From Planktothrix agardhii NIES-204 (GTDB taxonomy: Bacteria; Cyanobacteriota; Cyanobacteriia; Cyanobacteriales; Microcoleaceae), in assembly GCA_003609755.1 (NCBI GenBank), contig AP017991.1, positions 2,497,501-2,561,500 on the forward strand: DNA of 64,000 bases, given 5' to 3'. Of this stretch, positions 20,276 through 29,964 are shown piece after piece; the stretch's first letter is position 1; each line of letters starts with the position of its first letter. A program made the translations under genes and the position numbers. Below the pieces are notes generated by a model. That model ran no database searches, was not told the origin of the DNA, and worked only from the letters and a program-made list of their open reading frames with translations.

Positions 20276-21283
20276 TCAAACGATCTTCAGGTTTAATGAA
20301 ATGGTCGTGGTAAGCACCGAAAGGGGAAAGATTAAATATTCTAGGAAAAACAGTTTCCAAATAAATTGATAAAATCCGGTAATTGATTGTTTATCGCTTA
20401 AATCAATTGTTTGACTGCGCCACCATAATACTGTTAATAATATTAAATGACTGAATCCTAAAAATATGGGATTTAAGGAAGATTGTAATAGAAAACTCCC
20501 TAGAATCATTCCTAAATAACAAACAGTGATTATCCATAGAGATAAATTAAATACTGTTACGGTTCCTAATTTGATGGTTAATGTGTTAATCTGGAATTGG
20601 CGATCGCCTTCTAAATCAGGAATATCTTTGAAAATTGCGATCGCAACGGTAAATACTAAAACAAATAAGGTTAACGCCCAAACTGAAGGGGGAATTATCG
20701 GAATTGATGATATTGATTTTGCTGATAAAATCCAACTTAGGTGTAAATATAACCCTAAATTAACGATAATTCCTCTAACGGTAAAAATACAAAATGCCGC
20801 CCAAAATGGAAACCGTTTTAAACGAATTGGAGGTAAGGAGTAAGCTGTCCCCAATAGCAAACTAATTGTCACCATTCCCAATAAATAATAGCCTTGAAAC
20901 GCTGCAATAGTTAAAGCTAAAATTCCGGTTATTCCGACAATCATTTGAGCTTGAAACTTGGAATATTCCCCCGATGCTAAGGGTAAATTGGGTTTATTAA
21001 TCTGATCAATTTCAATATCTTCAAGTTGATTTAATCCAACAATATAAATATTACCAAAAATACAAGCTAACCAACTCCAAAATAAAGCTAGTAAACTGAA
21101 ATTAAAACCAGGAAATTGTCTAAACTCACTAATAGCAATTAAATACATCCCCAACACACTTAAAGTTGTGCCAATAATGGTATGGGGACGGGAAAATTTC
21201 CAAAAAGAGTATAACCCTGGAAAATTTTGTTGTATCAAATTAGGGGAAGAAATCATCACAGAGGGAGAAGAAGTTTTAGTCAT
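20276..21283 (-). CDS. Homogentisate phytyltransferase
   Basis: A UbiA-family membrane prenyltransferase of 335 residues with about nine helices. The first Asp-rich motif is NQLEDIEIDQINKPNLPLAS and the second is IFKDIPDLEGD. The combination NQLxDIxIDxINKPxLPLASGE is that of the tocopherol-pathway phytyltransferase (Slr1736/VTE2), which joins homogentisate and phytyl diphosphate. A related plastoquinone-type homogentisate solanesyltransferase is less likely given SRPHT at the start. Confidence 0.9.
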   Translation of the reverse strand: MTKTSSPSVMISSPNLIQQNFPGLYSFWKFSRPHTIIGTTLSVLGMYLIAISEFRQFPGFNFSLLALFWSWLACIFGNIYIVGLNQLEDIEIDQINKPNLPLASGEYSKFQAQMIVGITGILALTIAAFQGYYLLGMVTISLLLGTAYSLPPIRLKRFPFWAAFCIFTVRGIIVNLGLYLHLSWILSAKSISSIPIIPPSVWALTLFVLVFTVAIAIFKDIPDLEGDRQFQINTLTIKLGTVTVFNLSLWIITVCYLGMILGSFLLQSSLNPIFLGFSHLILLTVLWWRSQTIDLSDKQSITGFYQFIWKLFFLEYLIFPLSVLTTTISLNLKIV

Positions 21284-21314
21284 ATTAAAGCAGGGAACAG
21301 GGAATAGGCGCTCT

Positions 21315-21340
21315 CAAACCCCTCGTGCACGAGGGGTTTG
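21315..21340. repeat. 26-bp perfect palindrome with GTGCAC core
   Basis: CAAACCCCTCGTG is followed by its exact reverse complement. It lies between glmU and the phytyltransferase gene, on a G-rich tail. A related palindrome with the same CGTGCACG core lies at 38958-38975. Confidence 0.8.
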
Positions 21341-21417
21341 GGGGGGAGGGAACAAAGAATAGGATATCTAATGCTATCCTATTCTTTGGTAATTTCTCCT
21401 CCCTAATTCAATTAATA

Positions 21418-22782
21418 TTATTCCGGTGATTCTAAGCGCCAACCGGGTTTAATTATTTGACGTTCCCGGGCAATGGCTAAACTATCATCAGGGATATCAT
21501 CCGTAATAGTAGAACCTGCCGCCACAGTAACATCATTTCCCAAGGTTAGAGGGGCAACTAAAACACTATTTGCTCCGGTTTTTGTCCGGTCTCCGATTGT
21601 TGTTCGGTGCTTTTTCACCCCATCATAATTAGCGGTAATTGTTCCCGCCCCAATATTAACCTTATCTCCTAATGTGGCATCTCCTATATAAGATAAATGG
21701 GAAATATTAGTCCGATTTCCTACTTCGGTATTTTTTAATTCTACAAAATTCCCAACCCGACATTGTTCACCAACTTTTGCATGACCTCTTAAATGGGCAT
21801 AGGGGCCAATACGGGTTCTATCAGCAACAACACTATCAGAAACGACGGAAAACTGCACCGTAACATTTTTTCCAATCTGACTATTTTCAATTAAACTTCC
21901 TGGGCCAATTCGACTTCCAGTTTGAATAATTGTATTTCCCCGTAGGTGAGTTTGGGGTTCAATAATCACATCGGTTTCTAACTTGACCGTATCATCAATG
22001 GTGACACTATCGGGGTCAATAATTGTTACCCCCGCCGCCATCCAATCGGTTTTCACCCAATCTTGCAAAACCCTATAGGAATTAGCCAGATGTTTGCGAC
22101 TATTAACCCCTAAAATTTCTCGATAATCTTCGACATCCACCGCCATCACTTTATCTAAATGATGCACCGTATCGGTGAGATAATATTCCTGTTGATCATT
22201 ATCGGCTTTCAGGTCGGGTAAAATTTTGGCTAACTGCGGCCAATTAAAACAATAAACCCCGGCATTAATTCGATGATTTTGCCGTTGAGCATCGGTACAA
22301 TCCCGTTCTTCAACAATTTGATTAACTAAATTTTGACTATCACAAAATACTCGACCATATCCCGTAGGATTAGGAAAATGGGCAGCTAATAATGTCGCCC
22401 CGTTTCCATTTTCTGTGTGGATTTTAATTAACTGTTCTAAAGTGTCAGGACGTAATAAGGGAACATCCCCATTTAAAACGAGTAAATCTCCGGTAAAGTC
22501 TTTTAAATAGGGCAGTAATTGTTGAATTGCATGACCTGTCCCTAATTGTTCGGTTTGTTCAACAAATTCTAAACCAGGTTGCGTATCCGTTTTTTGCAGA
22601 CTATCACGAACTAAATCGGCCCCATAGCCTACAATTATTAATCTACGGGAGGGTTGCAACTGGACACAACTCTCTAAAACCCGTTGAACTAAAGTGCGTC
22701 CTCCCAACTGATGCAGAACCTTGGGAAGATCAGATTTCATGCGAGTTCCGCGTCCCGCCGCTAAAATTGCTACCGCTGCCAT
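21418..22782 (-). CDS. glmU: Bifunctional GlmU (GlcN-1-P acetyltransferase / GlcNAc-1-P uridylyltransferase)
   Basis: Makes UDP-GlcNAc for peptidoglycan and surface glycans. The N-terminal pyrophosphorylase domain has [19 protein letters not shown] and VLNGDVPLL. The C-terminal left-handed beta-helix acetyltransferase domain has [25 protein letters not shown] and [15 protein letters not shown]. The 454 residues are full length. It begins 60 nt downstream of the MnmC-like gene on the same strand. Confidence 0.97.
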   Translation of the reverse strand: MAAVAILAAGRGTRMKSDLPKVLHQLGGRTLVQRVLESCVQLQPSRRLIIVGYGADLVRDSLQKTDTQPGLEFVEQTEQLGTGHAIQQLLPYLKDFTGDLLVLNGDVPLLRPDTLEQLIKIHTENGNGATLLAAHFPNPTGYGRVFCDSQNLVNQIVEERDCTDAQRQNHRINAGVYCFNWPQLAKILPDLKADNDQQEYYLTDTVHHLDKVMAVDVEDYREILGVNSRKHLANSYRVLQDWVKTDWMAAGVTIIDPDSVTIDDTVKLETDVIIEPQTHLRGNTIIQTGSRIGPGSLIENSQIGKNVTVQFSVVSDSVVADRTRIGPYAHLRGHAKVGEQCRVGNFVELKNTEVGNRTNISHLSYIGDATLGDKVNIGAGTITANYDGVKKHRTTIGDRTKTGANSVLVAPLTLGNDVTVAAGSTITDDIPDDSLAIARERQIIKPGWRLESPE

Positions 22783-22842
22783 TTACTGTTTGGGTGTCAA
22801 TTGTAAGTTATAGACACGATCATCGCATCCTCAAGTATCTTT

Positions 22843-23721
22843 TCACAAGATGGACTCACTGCGCCATCGTTTCTTCCAATGGGAGGTGGGTTCCAGGGTA
22901 CAGGTGTCTTGTTCAGCTTGACGTCGCAGGATAATCACTTCTGCAATATCGGATAAACTGGGATCTCGATAGGGGACGGCGGCGCGGGTTTTCAGGTGTT
23001 CTTGTTCTTTGGGACAGAGGGGGGGTAAATCCCTGGGGTCGAGACTAGCCAGGGTTCCGGGTGTGCGTCGCCCTACAGGGGGGGTATAACTAATGTGTAG
23101 CCCCGCCTGGATTAAGGCACTTCTAGCCGTCGCGGAACAGGAATAGGTAGCCAAATGTCCCTGGGGTTTGAGACATTGGGCGACTAGGGTTAAAAATTCT
23201 ACTGTCCACAGTTGGGGACAATGGGCGGGAGAAAAGGGGTCAAGAAAAATTGCATCGGCTTTAAACCCAGAATTGTAAACGGTTGAAATAGTATTTCTAG
23301 CGTCGCCAATGATTAAATTAGCGTTAAATAATTCTGTTTTTAGATGCTGATTTTGGGCAATTTCTTTTAATATATCCTGAATGTAATTAGGATAGGCATT
23401 GAGTAAATTATATTCTAAGGCTGATTGGGGAATTTGTTGATCAAATTCCAAGCCAATCCATTCTATTTTACAGTTAGGATTGACTTCCCAAATTGCGGTT
23501 AATGCTGCTGCTGTATTATAACCTAAACCATAACAAATATCAAGTAAATATAGGGGAGATGTTGCGGCTTTTTTTCTTAACTGTAAGGGTTCTACAAACT
23601 TGCATTCTGCTTCCTGTTTTGCGCCAAAATGACTATGAAATAATTCTCTAAATTCCGACGAAAAAAAGGTAAAGGAGCCATCGGCAGTTAATTGGGGGGT
23701 TAATTTTTCCTGTTCGGTCAT
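22843..23721 (-). CDS. MnmC-type (DUF752) SAM-dependent methyltransferase
   Basis: A 292-residue protein matching the methyltransferase domain of tRNA 5-methylaminomethyl-2-thiouridine enzyme MnmC, without the FAD oxidase domain. SAM-site features are DICYGLGYNTAAAL and the acidic WIGLEFD. A conserved AIFLDPFSPAHCPQLW and SCSATARSALIQAGL follow. It likely methylates wobble uridine in tRNA (MnmD-like), but the substrate is inferred. It is upstream of glmU with 60 nt between. Confidence 0.85.
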   Translation of the reverse strand: MTEQEKLTPQLTADGSFTFFSSEFRELFHSHFGAKQEAECKFVEPLQLRKKAATSPLYLLDICYGLGYNTAAALTAIWEVNPNCKIEWIGLEFDQQIPQSALEYNLLNAYPNYIQDILKEIAQNQHLKTELFNANLIIGDARNTISTVYNSGFKADAIFLDPFSPAHCPQLWTVEFLTLVAQCLKPQGHLATYSCSATARSALIQAGLHISYTPPVGRRTPGTLASLDPRDLPPLCPKEQEHLKTRAAVPYRDPSLSDIAEVIILRRQAEQDTCTLEPTSHWKKRWRSESIL

Positions 23722-23766
23722 TTTTTTATCCTCTGATTTTTTATTTATATAATTAATTTATATTTG

Positions 23767-25692
23767 CTATTTTTTCCAGCCAATAACTAGATAAATGTCA
23801 ACCATTTGATGTTTTCCTTTTAGTGGAATTAGTCCCCAAGATTCCACCTCAAAACTATCCGCAATATATTCTAAAGTTTGAGCAGCAATTAAAATTCGAC
23901 AAATGCCCGATTGTCGATCTTTTTCGCAGCTTTCTAAACGAGAAGCAATATTAACACTATCTCCTAATAACCCATATTCTAACCGTTCTTTTCCCCCCAA
24001 ACTTCCGGCGATAATCGGGCCTGTAAAAATGCCAACTCGCATGGCAATTTCAGGAAAGTTGCGGTTTTTCCAATCTTGATTTAACCGTTTTAAATGGTCT
24101 TCAATTGCTAAAGCACAGGCGACGGCATTATAAGCATCTTTAGCAATGGATTCTTGGGTTTTACGAGCTAGAGGTACTCCAAAAGCTGCCATAATTCCGT
24201 CCCCAGTAAACTTATTAATAATACCATGATGGGTTTGGACACATTGGGTTAAAACAGATAAATATTCATTTAACCATTCTATCAAGATTTCTGGAGGCAT
24301 TTCTTCAGAAACGGTACTAAAATTTCTAATATCACTAAATAGAATAGTAGCAATTAATTTTTGACCGGGTAACTTTCCATCTTCTAATAAACGATCGCGA
24401 CTATTCCATAAAGCATTGGCAATTTCCGGTGAGGTATTTTGTCCTAATAATCGCATCACAATTTGTTGCTGACGTTGGGCTTGAAATGCACGATAACCAA
24501 TAACAGTACCACTGGTAAATATAAGGGCTAAACTCGGAGTTGTGGTGGGAACCCAACGGTTATGTAAAAATAGGAAAAAACTTAATCCAAATAAAACACC
24601 AACTAAAAATGGATTTCCTAGGGTAATAATTAAAAGATTTCGACTTGACCAAGCTAAAGTTGCTCCGATTAAACCCCAACTACAAATCCATAAAAATTCT
24701 CCCCATTGTTCCCAAAAAATAAATAAATCGCGCTGACCTGAAACCGCATCTAAAATTTGACTCACCATTTGGGCATGAACTAAAACTCCTGGCATTTTAA
24801 AGGCATTTTTTTCAGCCGGACTATAGGGAGTTAGAAATACATCTTTGCCACTAGGAGCTAATGTACCAATTAAAACAATTTTATCTTTAATCCAACTTTC
24901 GGGAATGGTTTGATCTAAAAATTGTGTTAAACTAATCATCCTGGCAATATTATTGGCAGAGCGATAATTTAATAAAATTTGATAACCTCGATCATCAATG
25001 GTTTGATAACCACCAGAATCTCGAGATAACGGCACAAATTCAGCCTTTCCCCAGGTAATAAAATTAGGATCTATCTCACTATTATTTGGTGTAATTCCTT
25101 GATTAAATAAATAATGTAATGCCATTCTTAAAGAGAATGAATAAAAAGTCCCATCTGGGGTACTAGCAAACATCAAATTTCGACGAACAACATTATCGGG
25201 GTCAAGCAATAAATCATTAAAACCGACTCGTTCATCAGAAATATTAGGCGGTGCCGAGATTCTTTTAATTTCACTATATCCTAAATTACTAATCACAATC
25301 ACATTATCGGAAATTTGAAGTTGTTTCTGAAATTTATCATATCCTGGTTCATATCTAATGTCACGATAAATATCTAAACCAATAACTTTAGGTTGATATT
25401 TGGATAGTTTTTCTAATAATCGTGCAATCACTTCATCGGACAGGGGCCAACGCTCAAGTTTTTGAATATCTTCTTCGGTAATTCCGATTACTACTAATCG
25501 AGGATCAGCGGCTAAAGCCGGACGTAATCTTACCATTTGATCATAAGCAACTAATTCTAAGGGTTGTAACCAACCTAAATAATAAATTCCCAAGAGTATA
25601 GATAACACAAGAATTGTGGCGATAATTACGGCAGAAATCTCCGATAGATCAAGCCATTTATTACTCAATTTATTAATTCTTAAAATACTCAC
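23767..25692 (-). CDS. CHASE2-domain adenylate/guanylate cyclase
   Basis: A 641-residue signalling protein. An N-terminal helix (about 20-42) leads to an extracytoplasmic CHASE2 sensor (about 45-330). Three further helices follow (about 340-425), then a class III cyclase domain (about 445-640). Metal-binding aspartates lie in ILFSDIRNFSTVSEE and KFTGDGIMAAFG. Transition-state Asn and Arg lie in DSVNIASRLES. The Lys in NKFTGDG and the overall pattern favour cAMP rather than cGMP (inference). The CHASE2 ligand is unknown. It is followed by repeat DNA and rnpB. Confidence 0.93.
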   Translation of the reverse strand: MSILRINKLSNKWLDLSEISAVIIATILVLSILLGIYYLGWLQPLELVAYDQMVRLRPALAADPRLVVIGITEEDIQKLERWPLSDEVIARLLEKLSKYQPKVIGLDIYRDIRYEPGYDKFQKQLQISDNVIVISNLGYSEIKRISAPPNISDERVGFNDLLLDPDNVVRRNLMFASTPDGTFYSFSLRMALHYLFNQGITPNNSEIDPNFITWGKAEFVPLSRDSGGYQTIDDRGYQILLNYRSANNIARMISLTQFLDQTIPESWIKDKIVLIGTLAPSGKDVFLTPYSPAEKNAFKMPGVLVHAQMVSQILDAVSGQRDLFIFWEQWGEFLWICSWGLIGATLAWSSRNLLIITLGNPFLVGVLFGLSFFLFLHNRWVPTTTPSLALIFTSGTVIGYRAFQAQRQQQIVMRLLGQNTSPEIANALWNSRDRLLEDGKLPGQKLIATILFSDIRNFSTVSEEMPPEILIEWLNEYLSVLTQCVQTHHGIINKFTGDGIMAAFGVPLARKTQESIAKDAYNAVACALAIEDHLKRLNQDWKNRNFPEIAMRVGIFTGPIIAGSLGGKERLEYGLLGDSVNIASRLESCEKDRQSGICRILIAAQTLEYIADSFEVESWGLIPLKGKHQMVDIYLVIGWKK

Positions 25693-25865
25693 AATAATCA
25701 GTTATCAGTAAACAGTTATCAGTCATCAGTCATCAGTGAAATAAATAAAATCAGGACTTTACTAATTAATTAATTATAACTTTAGATTGCCTCCCAACTG
25801 AGTAGAGACGCGCCAATAGCCTACGGCACGCACGTCTTGACACTGATAACTGATCACTGATTTTG
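25693..25865. repeat. Heptamer repeats and GTAGAGACG inverted repeat
   Basis: AGTTATC/AGTCATC heptads at about 25695-25738 and 25844-25862 flank an imperfect inverted repeat, AGTAGAGACGCGCC at 25801 against GGCACGCACGTCTTGACAC ending near 25844. The same GAGACG...CGTCTC element, embedded in the same heptads, recurs near 44945 and 45993. Confidence 0.7.
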
Positions 25866-25875
25866 CAGTAGTATA

Positions 25876-26258
25876 GGAGAGGGGGGTTCATAGTGAGCGT
25901 AGGTGATTACGGACTCGATAGAGTCTGAGGAAAGTCCGGGCTCCCGAAAGACCAAACTTGCTGGGTAACGCCCAGTGCGAGCGATCGTGAGGATAGTGCC
26001 ACAGAAAAATACCGCCTTCGGGTAAGGGTGCAAAGGTGCGGTAAGAGCGCACCAGCAACGTCGTGAGGCGTTGGCTCGGTAAACCCCAGTTGGGAGCAAG
26101 GTCGGAGGAACTAGGGTTGGTCTTTTTCCCGTTCCGTGAATAGTGGTACCGCTAGAGGTGTTTGGTAACAGACATCCCAGATAGATAATCGCCGTTGGTG
26201 TGCTAATTTTAGCCACCGATAACAGAACCCGGCTTATGTCTGACTCTGAACTCCCCTT
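25876..26258 (+). ncRNA. rnpB: RNase P RNA (M1-type, class A)
   Basis: Catalytic RNA of RNase P, which removes tRNA 5' leaders. Conserved class A elements are seen in order: GAGGAAAGTCCGGGCTCCC (25929 on), ACGCCCAGTGCGAG, GGGTAAGGGTGCAAAGGTGCGGTAAGAGCGCACC, CGGTAAACCCC near 26080-26093, and the 3' CAGAACCCGGCTTATGTC at about 26223-26240. The 5' GGGGGGTTCATAGT pairs with the 3' ACTCTGAACTCCCC to form P1, which sets the ends within a few bases. It is immediately followed by rnc. Confidence 0.95.
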
Positions 26259-26306
26259 GATTTGATGCCCCTACAGTGAGTCCCATTTTCTATTGACCCA
26301 AAATCT

Positions 26307-27041
26307 ATGACTATTGGCTATCCAAATCGAAAACGCCAGTTACAAAAGCTGATTCAACGTTTGGGACTCTCGGATCATGTCCAGATTCGATGGGATTTGT
26401 TAGATTTAGCCTTAACTCACCCGACACTCTCAGCCGAGGCTAATTATGAACAATTAGAGTTTGTCGGGGATTCCGTGGTGAGATTAGCAGCCTCTGAGTT
26501 ACTCTATGAAGTTTATCCTGACTGTCCGGTGGGAGAATTTGCCGCGATTCGTTCGATTTTAGTGAGCGATCGCACTTTGGCTGAAATTGCCGATCAGTAT
26601 GGATTTGGTACATTTTTACTCGCAGCCGGAAGCGCGATTCGGGACAAAGCGGGGGAAGAATCCCGTCTGGCGGACTGTTTTGAAGCGGTCTTGGCCAGTT
26701 TATATCTGAGTAGTCAAAATTTAACCTTAATTCGTCCCTGGTTAGATTCCCATTTTTGTGATCGCGCTGCCAAAATTATTCGTGATCCAGCCCGAAATAA
26801 TTATAAGGCGGCTCTACAGGAATGGACACAAAGCCATTATAAAGTTTTACCTGAATATAAAGTCCAGCAAAATCGCCAAATTCATAACGATGAGGGGCGT
26901 TTTACTGCGGTGGTTTGGTTACAAGGTCGTCAACTGGGGGAGGGAACCGGACGTTCAATTAAAGCGGCGGAACAGGCGGCGGCGGAAGTGGCTTTTCTTT
27001 CTGTTGTAGAAACTCAAAAAACTGCCGGAATTAAGCGATAA
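26307..27041 (+). CDS. rnc: Ribonuclease III
   Basis: Double-stranded RNA endonuclease for rRNA and other RNA processing. The catalytic signature YEQLEFVGDSVVRLA gives E51 and D55. A second acidic pair lies in RLADCFEAVLA (D123, E126). The double-stranded RNA-binding domain spans about 163-233 (NNYKAALQEW... KAAEQAAAEVA). The 244 residues are complete. It begins 48 nt after rnpB, so two RNA-processing activities are neighbours. Confidence 0.96.
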   Translation: MTIGYPNRKRQLQKLIQRLGLSDHVQIRWDLLDLALTHPTLSAEANYEQLEFVGDSVVRLAASELLYEVYPDCPVGEFAAIRSILVSDRTLAEIADQYGFGTFLLAAGSAIRDKAGEESRLADCFEAVLASLYLSSQNLTLIRPWLDSHFCDRAAKIIRDPARNNYKAALQEWTQSHYKVLPEYKVQQNRQIHNDEGRFTAVVWLQGRQLGEGTGRSIKAAEQAAAEVAFLSVVETQKTAGIKR

Positions 27042-27167
27042 AAACAGGAAAAATCACCAAATAAACAATCGGCAATTGATCTGATATAGAATCCTTTACA
27101 AATGAATTACCATCGGAAACTAGAATAATTGTTGGTATTATTAAGACGATGGAAGAATAAATCCCCA

Positions 27168-27221
27168 TTACCAATTACCAATTACCAATTACCAATTACC
27201 TGTTCCCTGTTCCCTATTCTT
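27168..27221. repeat. Heptamer repeat (ATTACCA)n then (TGTTCCC)n abutting a start codon
   Basis: ATTACCA-type heptads, two TGTTCCC heptads and TATTCTT run without a break up to the ATG of the next gene at 27222. The leader of that gene is therefore repeat DNA and lacks a purine-rich ribosome-binding site. Confidence 0.85.
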
Positions 27222-28229
27222 ATGATTAATATTGCTATTTTTGGTGCGGGTCGTTGGGGAGTTCATTTAATTCGTAATTTCCATCAACACCCTAATTCTA
27301 AAGTTGTGGCGATCGCCGATTCCAATCCCGACCGTTTACAAACAGCAAAAAAACGGTTTCAACTTCCCGATGATATTATTTTAACGACCGATGGTTCAAC
27401 CATTTGGAATTTACCTAATATAGATGCAGTTGCGATCGCCACTCCTGCGGCTACACATTTTGCTTTAATTTCTGCCGCCTTAGAACAGGGTTATCATGTT
27501 TTTACCGAAAAACCCTTAACCCTGAGTGTAACTAAATCATTAGAATTATGCGAACTCGCGCAACAAAAACAGCTACAACTTTTTGTTGATCATACTTATT
27601 TATTTCATCCGGCGGTAGAACGGGGGAAAACCGTAATTGAATCGGGGAAATTAGGGGAATTAAGATATGGTTACGCCACCCGAACCCATTTAGAACCAGT
27701 GCGACAAGATGTGGATGCGTTATGGGATTTAGCGATTCATGATATTGTGATTCTTAATAGTTGGTTAGGGGAAAAACCGATTCAAGTGAAAGCAACGGGA
27801 ACGGTTTGGTTACAGCCTGCATCGGGATTATCGGATTTAGTGATTGCTAATTTAACCTATCCCAGTGGGTTTGAAGCCTTTCTACATTTGTGTTGGTTAA
27901 ACCCAGACAAACAACGACGTTTAGCCGTGGTTGGAAGTCAGGGAACTTTAATTTTTGATGAACTACAATCGGAATCTCCTCTGACAATTCAACAGGGTTA
28001 TTTTGATGTTATTGATAACAGTTGGAAATCCGCCGGAATCAATCGAGAAGTGATTGAGATTGAACCCAGAGAACCCCTAGCTCAAGTTTGTGATAATTTT
28101 CTGAATTCTATTCAAAATCATCAACCTTCCCCAATTTCATCCGGTTGGGTGGGTGCAGAATTAGTTAATATTTTGTGCGGGTTGAGTGAATCTTTAAAAC
28201 AGGGGGGACAACCTATCCATCTTCTGTAA
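27222..28229 (+). CDS. Gfo/Idh/MocA family oxidoreductase
   Basis: NAD(P)-dependent dehydrogenase of 335 residues. The Rossmann site INIAIFGAGRWG is at the N-terminus, with the family motif FTEKPLT at about residue 91 (KP of the EKP motif) and a DLAIHDIVIL catalytic-region motif. The substrate is probably a sugar or nucleotide sugar, but it is not predictable. The frame extends upstream to 27129, but the extra residues are encoded by heptamer repeats, so the ATG at 27222 is preferred. Confidence 0.9.
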   Translation: MINIAIFGAGRWGVHLIRNFHQHPNSKVVAIADSNPDRLQTAKKRFQLPDDIILTTDGSTIWNLPNIDAVAIATPAATHFALISAALEQGYHVFTEKPLTLSVTKSLELCELAQQKQLQLFVDHTYLFHPAVERGKTVIESGKLGELRYGYATRTHLEPVRQDVDALWDLAIHDIVILNSWLGEKPIQVKATGTVWLQPASGLSDLVIANLTYPSGFEAFLHLCWLNPDKQRRLAVVGSQGTLIFDELQSESPLTIQQGYFDVIDNSWKSAGINREVIEIEPREPLAQVCDNFLNSIQNHQPSPISSGWVGAELVNILCGLSESLKQGGQPIHLL

Positions 28230-28570
28230 CTTGTAATATCTGCCCATAACCAATCCCGTTGATAATTGGGTAACCAGGTCAAGATTGGGAAAAATTGGGC
28301 AAGCGGGGATGATAGGCGAAAATGCTTCATATATTTTTTTGTTGAGGAGTAATGATGGGTTAGACGGTTTTCTTGATTATTTTATGTCCATTGTTATTTT
28401 CTCTATTAACTTTTTATTCCCTTTGTTAAGTATTTTAAATTTAGTTGTACTATTGTACAGATTTGTATCAAGTAATCAATCAGTGATCCCTTCAGTGAGA
28501 ATAGAGAGTTTTTAAGCGTTACGATAAAAAAGTAAATCCTTAATTTTAACTTAAAACTAAAAAATCAATT
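28230..28570. other. Intergenic region without a recognised gene
   Basis: 341 bp between the oxidoreductase and the dehydrogenase. A 76-codon plus-strand ORF (28285-28515) has no ribosome-binding site and no recognisable features. The only notable element is the GTAC-N4-GTAC palindrome at 28447-28458. The last 60 bp are AT-rich and could hold the promoter of the downstream operon. Confidence 0.5.
28447..28458. promoter_or_regulatory. Possible LexA-type operator (GTAC TATT GTAC)
   Basis: The palindrome GTACTATTGTAC resembles the cyanobacterial LexA box core (GTACnnnnGTWC), but the flanking bases T and A do not match the consensus R and B. It lies 113 bp before the dehydrogenase start. It is not a canonical NtcA site (GTA-N8-TAC): the gap is 6. 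Tentative. Confidence 0.2.
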
Positions 28571-29935
28571 ATGGGCATTGCTACAATTAACCCGGCCACT
28601 GGGGAAACGGTGAAAACCTTTACCGCTTTGACCGATGCCGAAATTGAGAACGCTTTAGCACTCGCAGATCGGGCCTTTCGAGACTATCGGCGAGTCTCCT
28701 TTGATACTCGTTCACAATGGATGCAAAACGCGGCTAATCTATTAGAAGAAAATGCCGAAACCTACGCCAAAATCATGACATTGGAAATGGGAAAACCCAT
28801 TACTGCCGCGATCGCAGAAGTCAAAAAAAGTGCCTCCGTTTGTCGCTTTTATGCGGAAAATGCAGCTCAATTTCTTGTCGATGTTCCCGCAGAAAGCGAC
28901 GCCAGTAATAGCTTTATTGCTTACGAACCTCTGGGGGCAATTTTAGCGGTCATGCCTTGGAATTTTCCCTTCTGGCAAGTCTTCCGCTTTGCTGCACCCG
29001 CATTAATGGCCGGAAATGTTGGTTTACTCAAACACGCTTCCAACGTACCTCAATGCGCCTTAGCCATTGGGGAAATTTTTCAAAAAGCTGGATTTCCTGA
29101 AGGGGTGTTTCAAACTTTATTAGTAGGTTCTAATAAAGTCGCTCAAATTATTACCGATGATCGGGTTAAAGCTGGAACTTTAACCGGAAGTGAACCCGCA
29201 GGCGCTAGTTTAGCCTCTTTAGCTGGTCAAAATATTAAAAAAACTGTCCTAGAATTAGGTGGAAGTGATCCGTTTATTGTGTTAGAAACGGCGGATATAA
29301 ATGCAGCAGTAGAAGCCGCCGTTACAGCACGAATGTTAAATAATGGACAGTCCTGTATTGCAGCAAAACGGTTTATTTTGATATCTAGTATTGCCGATGA
29401 ATTTGAAAGTCGTATGGCGGAAAAATTTGCGGATTTAAAAATCGGTGATCCAATGTTACCCGATACCGAAGTGGGGCCCTTAGCAACCCCCGATATTTTA
29501 ACGGAATTACACCAACAAGTTCAAATCTGTGTTGAAGCTGGAGCCAAAGTATTAACCGGAGGTCAACTCTTGGAACAACCGGGCAATTTTTATCCGCCAA
29601 CAATTTTAACCCAAATTCCTGAAGGAACCCCTGCTTACAGTGAAGAATTCTTTGGGCCGGTGGCGTTAATCTTCCGGGTTAATTCTTTAGATGAAGCCAT
29701 TACCCTTGCTAATAGTACCATCTTTGGTTTGGGTGCCAGTGGGTGGACAACAAATCGAGCCGAACAAGAGCGTTTAATTCGAGAATTAGAAGCGGGTGCT
29801 GTCTTTATTAACGGTTTAGTTAAATCCGATCCTCGCTTACCCTTTGGAGGGATCAAACGTTCCGGTTACGGACGGGAATTGAGTAGCCAAGGGATTCACG
29901 AATTTGTGAATATTAAAACCGTTTGGATTAAATAG
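28571..29935 (+). CDS. gabD: Succinate-semialdehyde dehydrogenase
   Basis: NAD(P)-dependent aldehyde dehydrogenase of 454 residues. The catalytic Cys is in NNGQSCIAAKRF (C262) and the general-base Glu in VLELGGSDPF (E228). The cofactor-site PWNFPFWQV is at 129-137. Its partner, 29 nt downstream, is the 2-oxoglutarate decarboxylase-like gene. The same pair in Synechococcus sp. PCC 7002 converts 2-oxoglutarate to succinate and closes the cyanobacterial TCA cycle. Function is assigned from family and context together. Confidence 0.92.
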   Translation: MGIATINPATGETVKTFTALTDAEIENALALADRAFRDYRRVSFDTRSQWMQNAANLLEENAETYAKIMTLEMGKPITAAIAEVKKSASVCRFYAENAAQFLVDVPAESDASNSFIAYEPLGAILAVMPWNFPFWQVFRFAAPALMAGNVGLLKHASNVPQCALAIGEIFQKAGFPEGVFQTLLVGSNKVAQIITDDRVKAGTLTGSEPAGASLASLAGQNIKKTVLELGGSDPFIVLETADINAAVEAAVTARMLNNGQSCIAAKRFILISSIADEFESRMAEKFADLKIGDPMLPDTEVGPLATPDILTELHQQVQICVEAGAKVLTGGQLLEQPGNFYPPTILTQIPEGTPAYSEEFFGPVALIFRVNSLDEAITLANSTIFGLGASGWTTNRAEQERLIRELEAGAVFINGLVKSDPRLPFGGIKRSGYGRELSSQGIHEFVNIKTVWIK

Positions 29936-29964
29936 GGTAAAAAAAACCATTCTTATTAAAAATT

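Noticed and set aside
25854-26216. 120-codon minus-strand ORF
   Set aside because: Lies entirely across the RNase P RNA gene.
28330-28350. Minus-strand ACTCCTCA resembling the Yfr1 RNA core
   Set aside because: The core lacks the following CAC and no flanking hairpins are visible.
28285-28515. 76-codon plus-strand ORF
   Set aside because: No ribosome-binding site, low-complexity hydrophobic middle, no family pattern; the gap looks regulatory.
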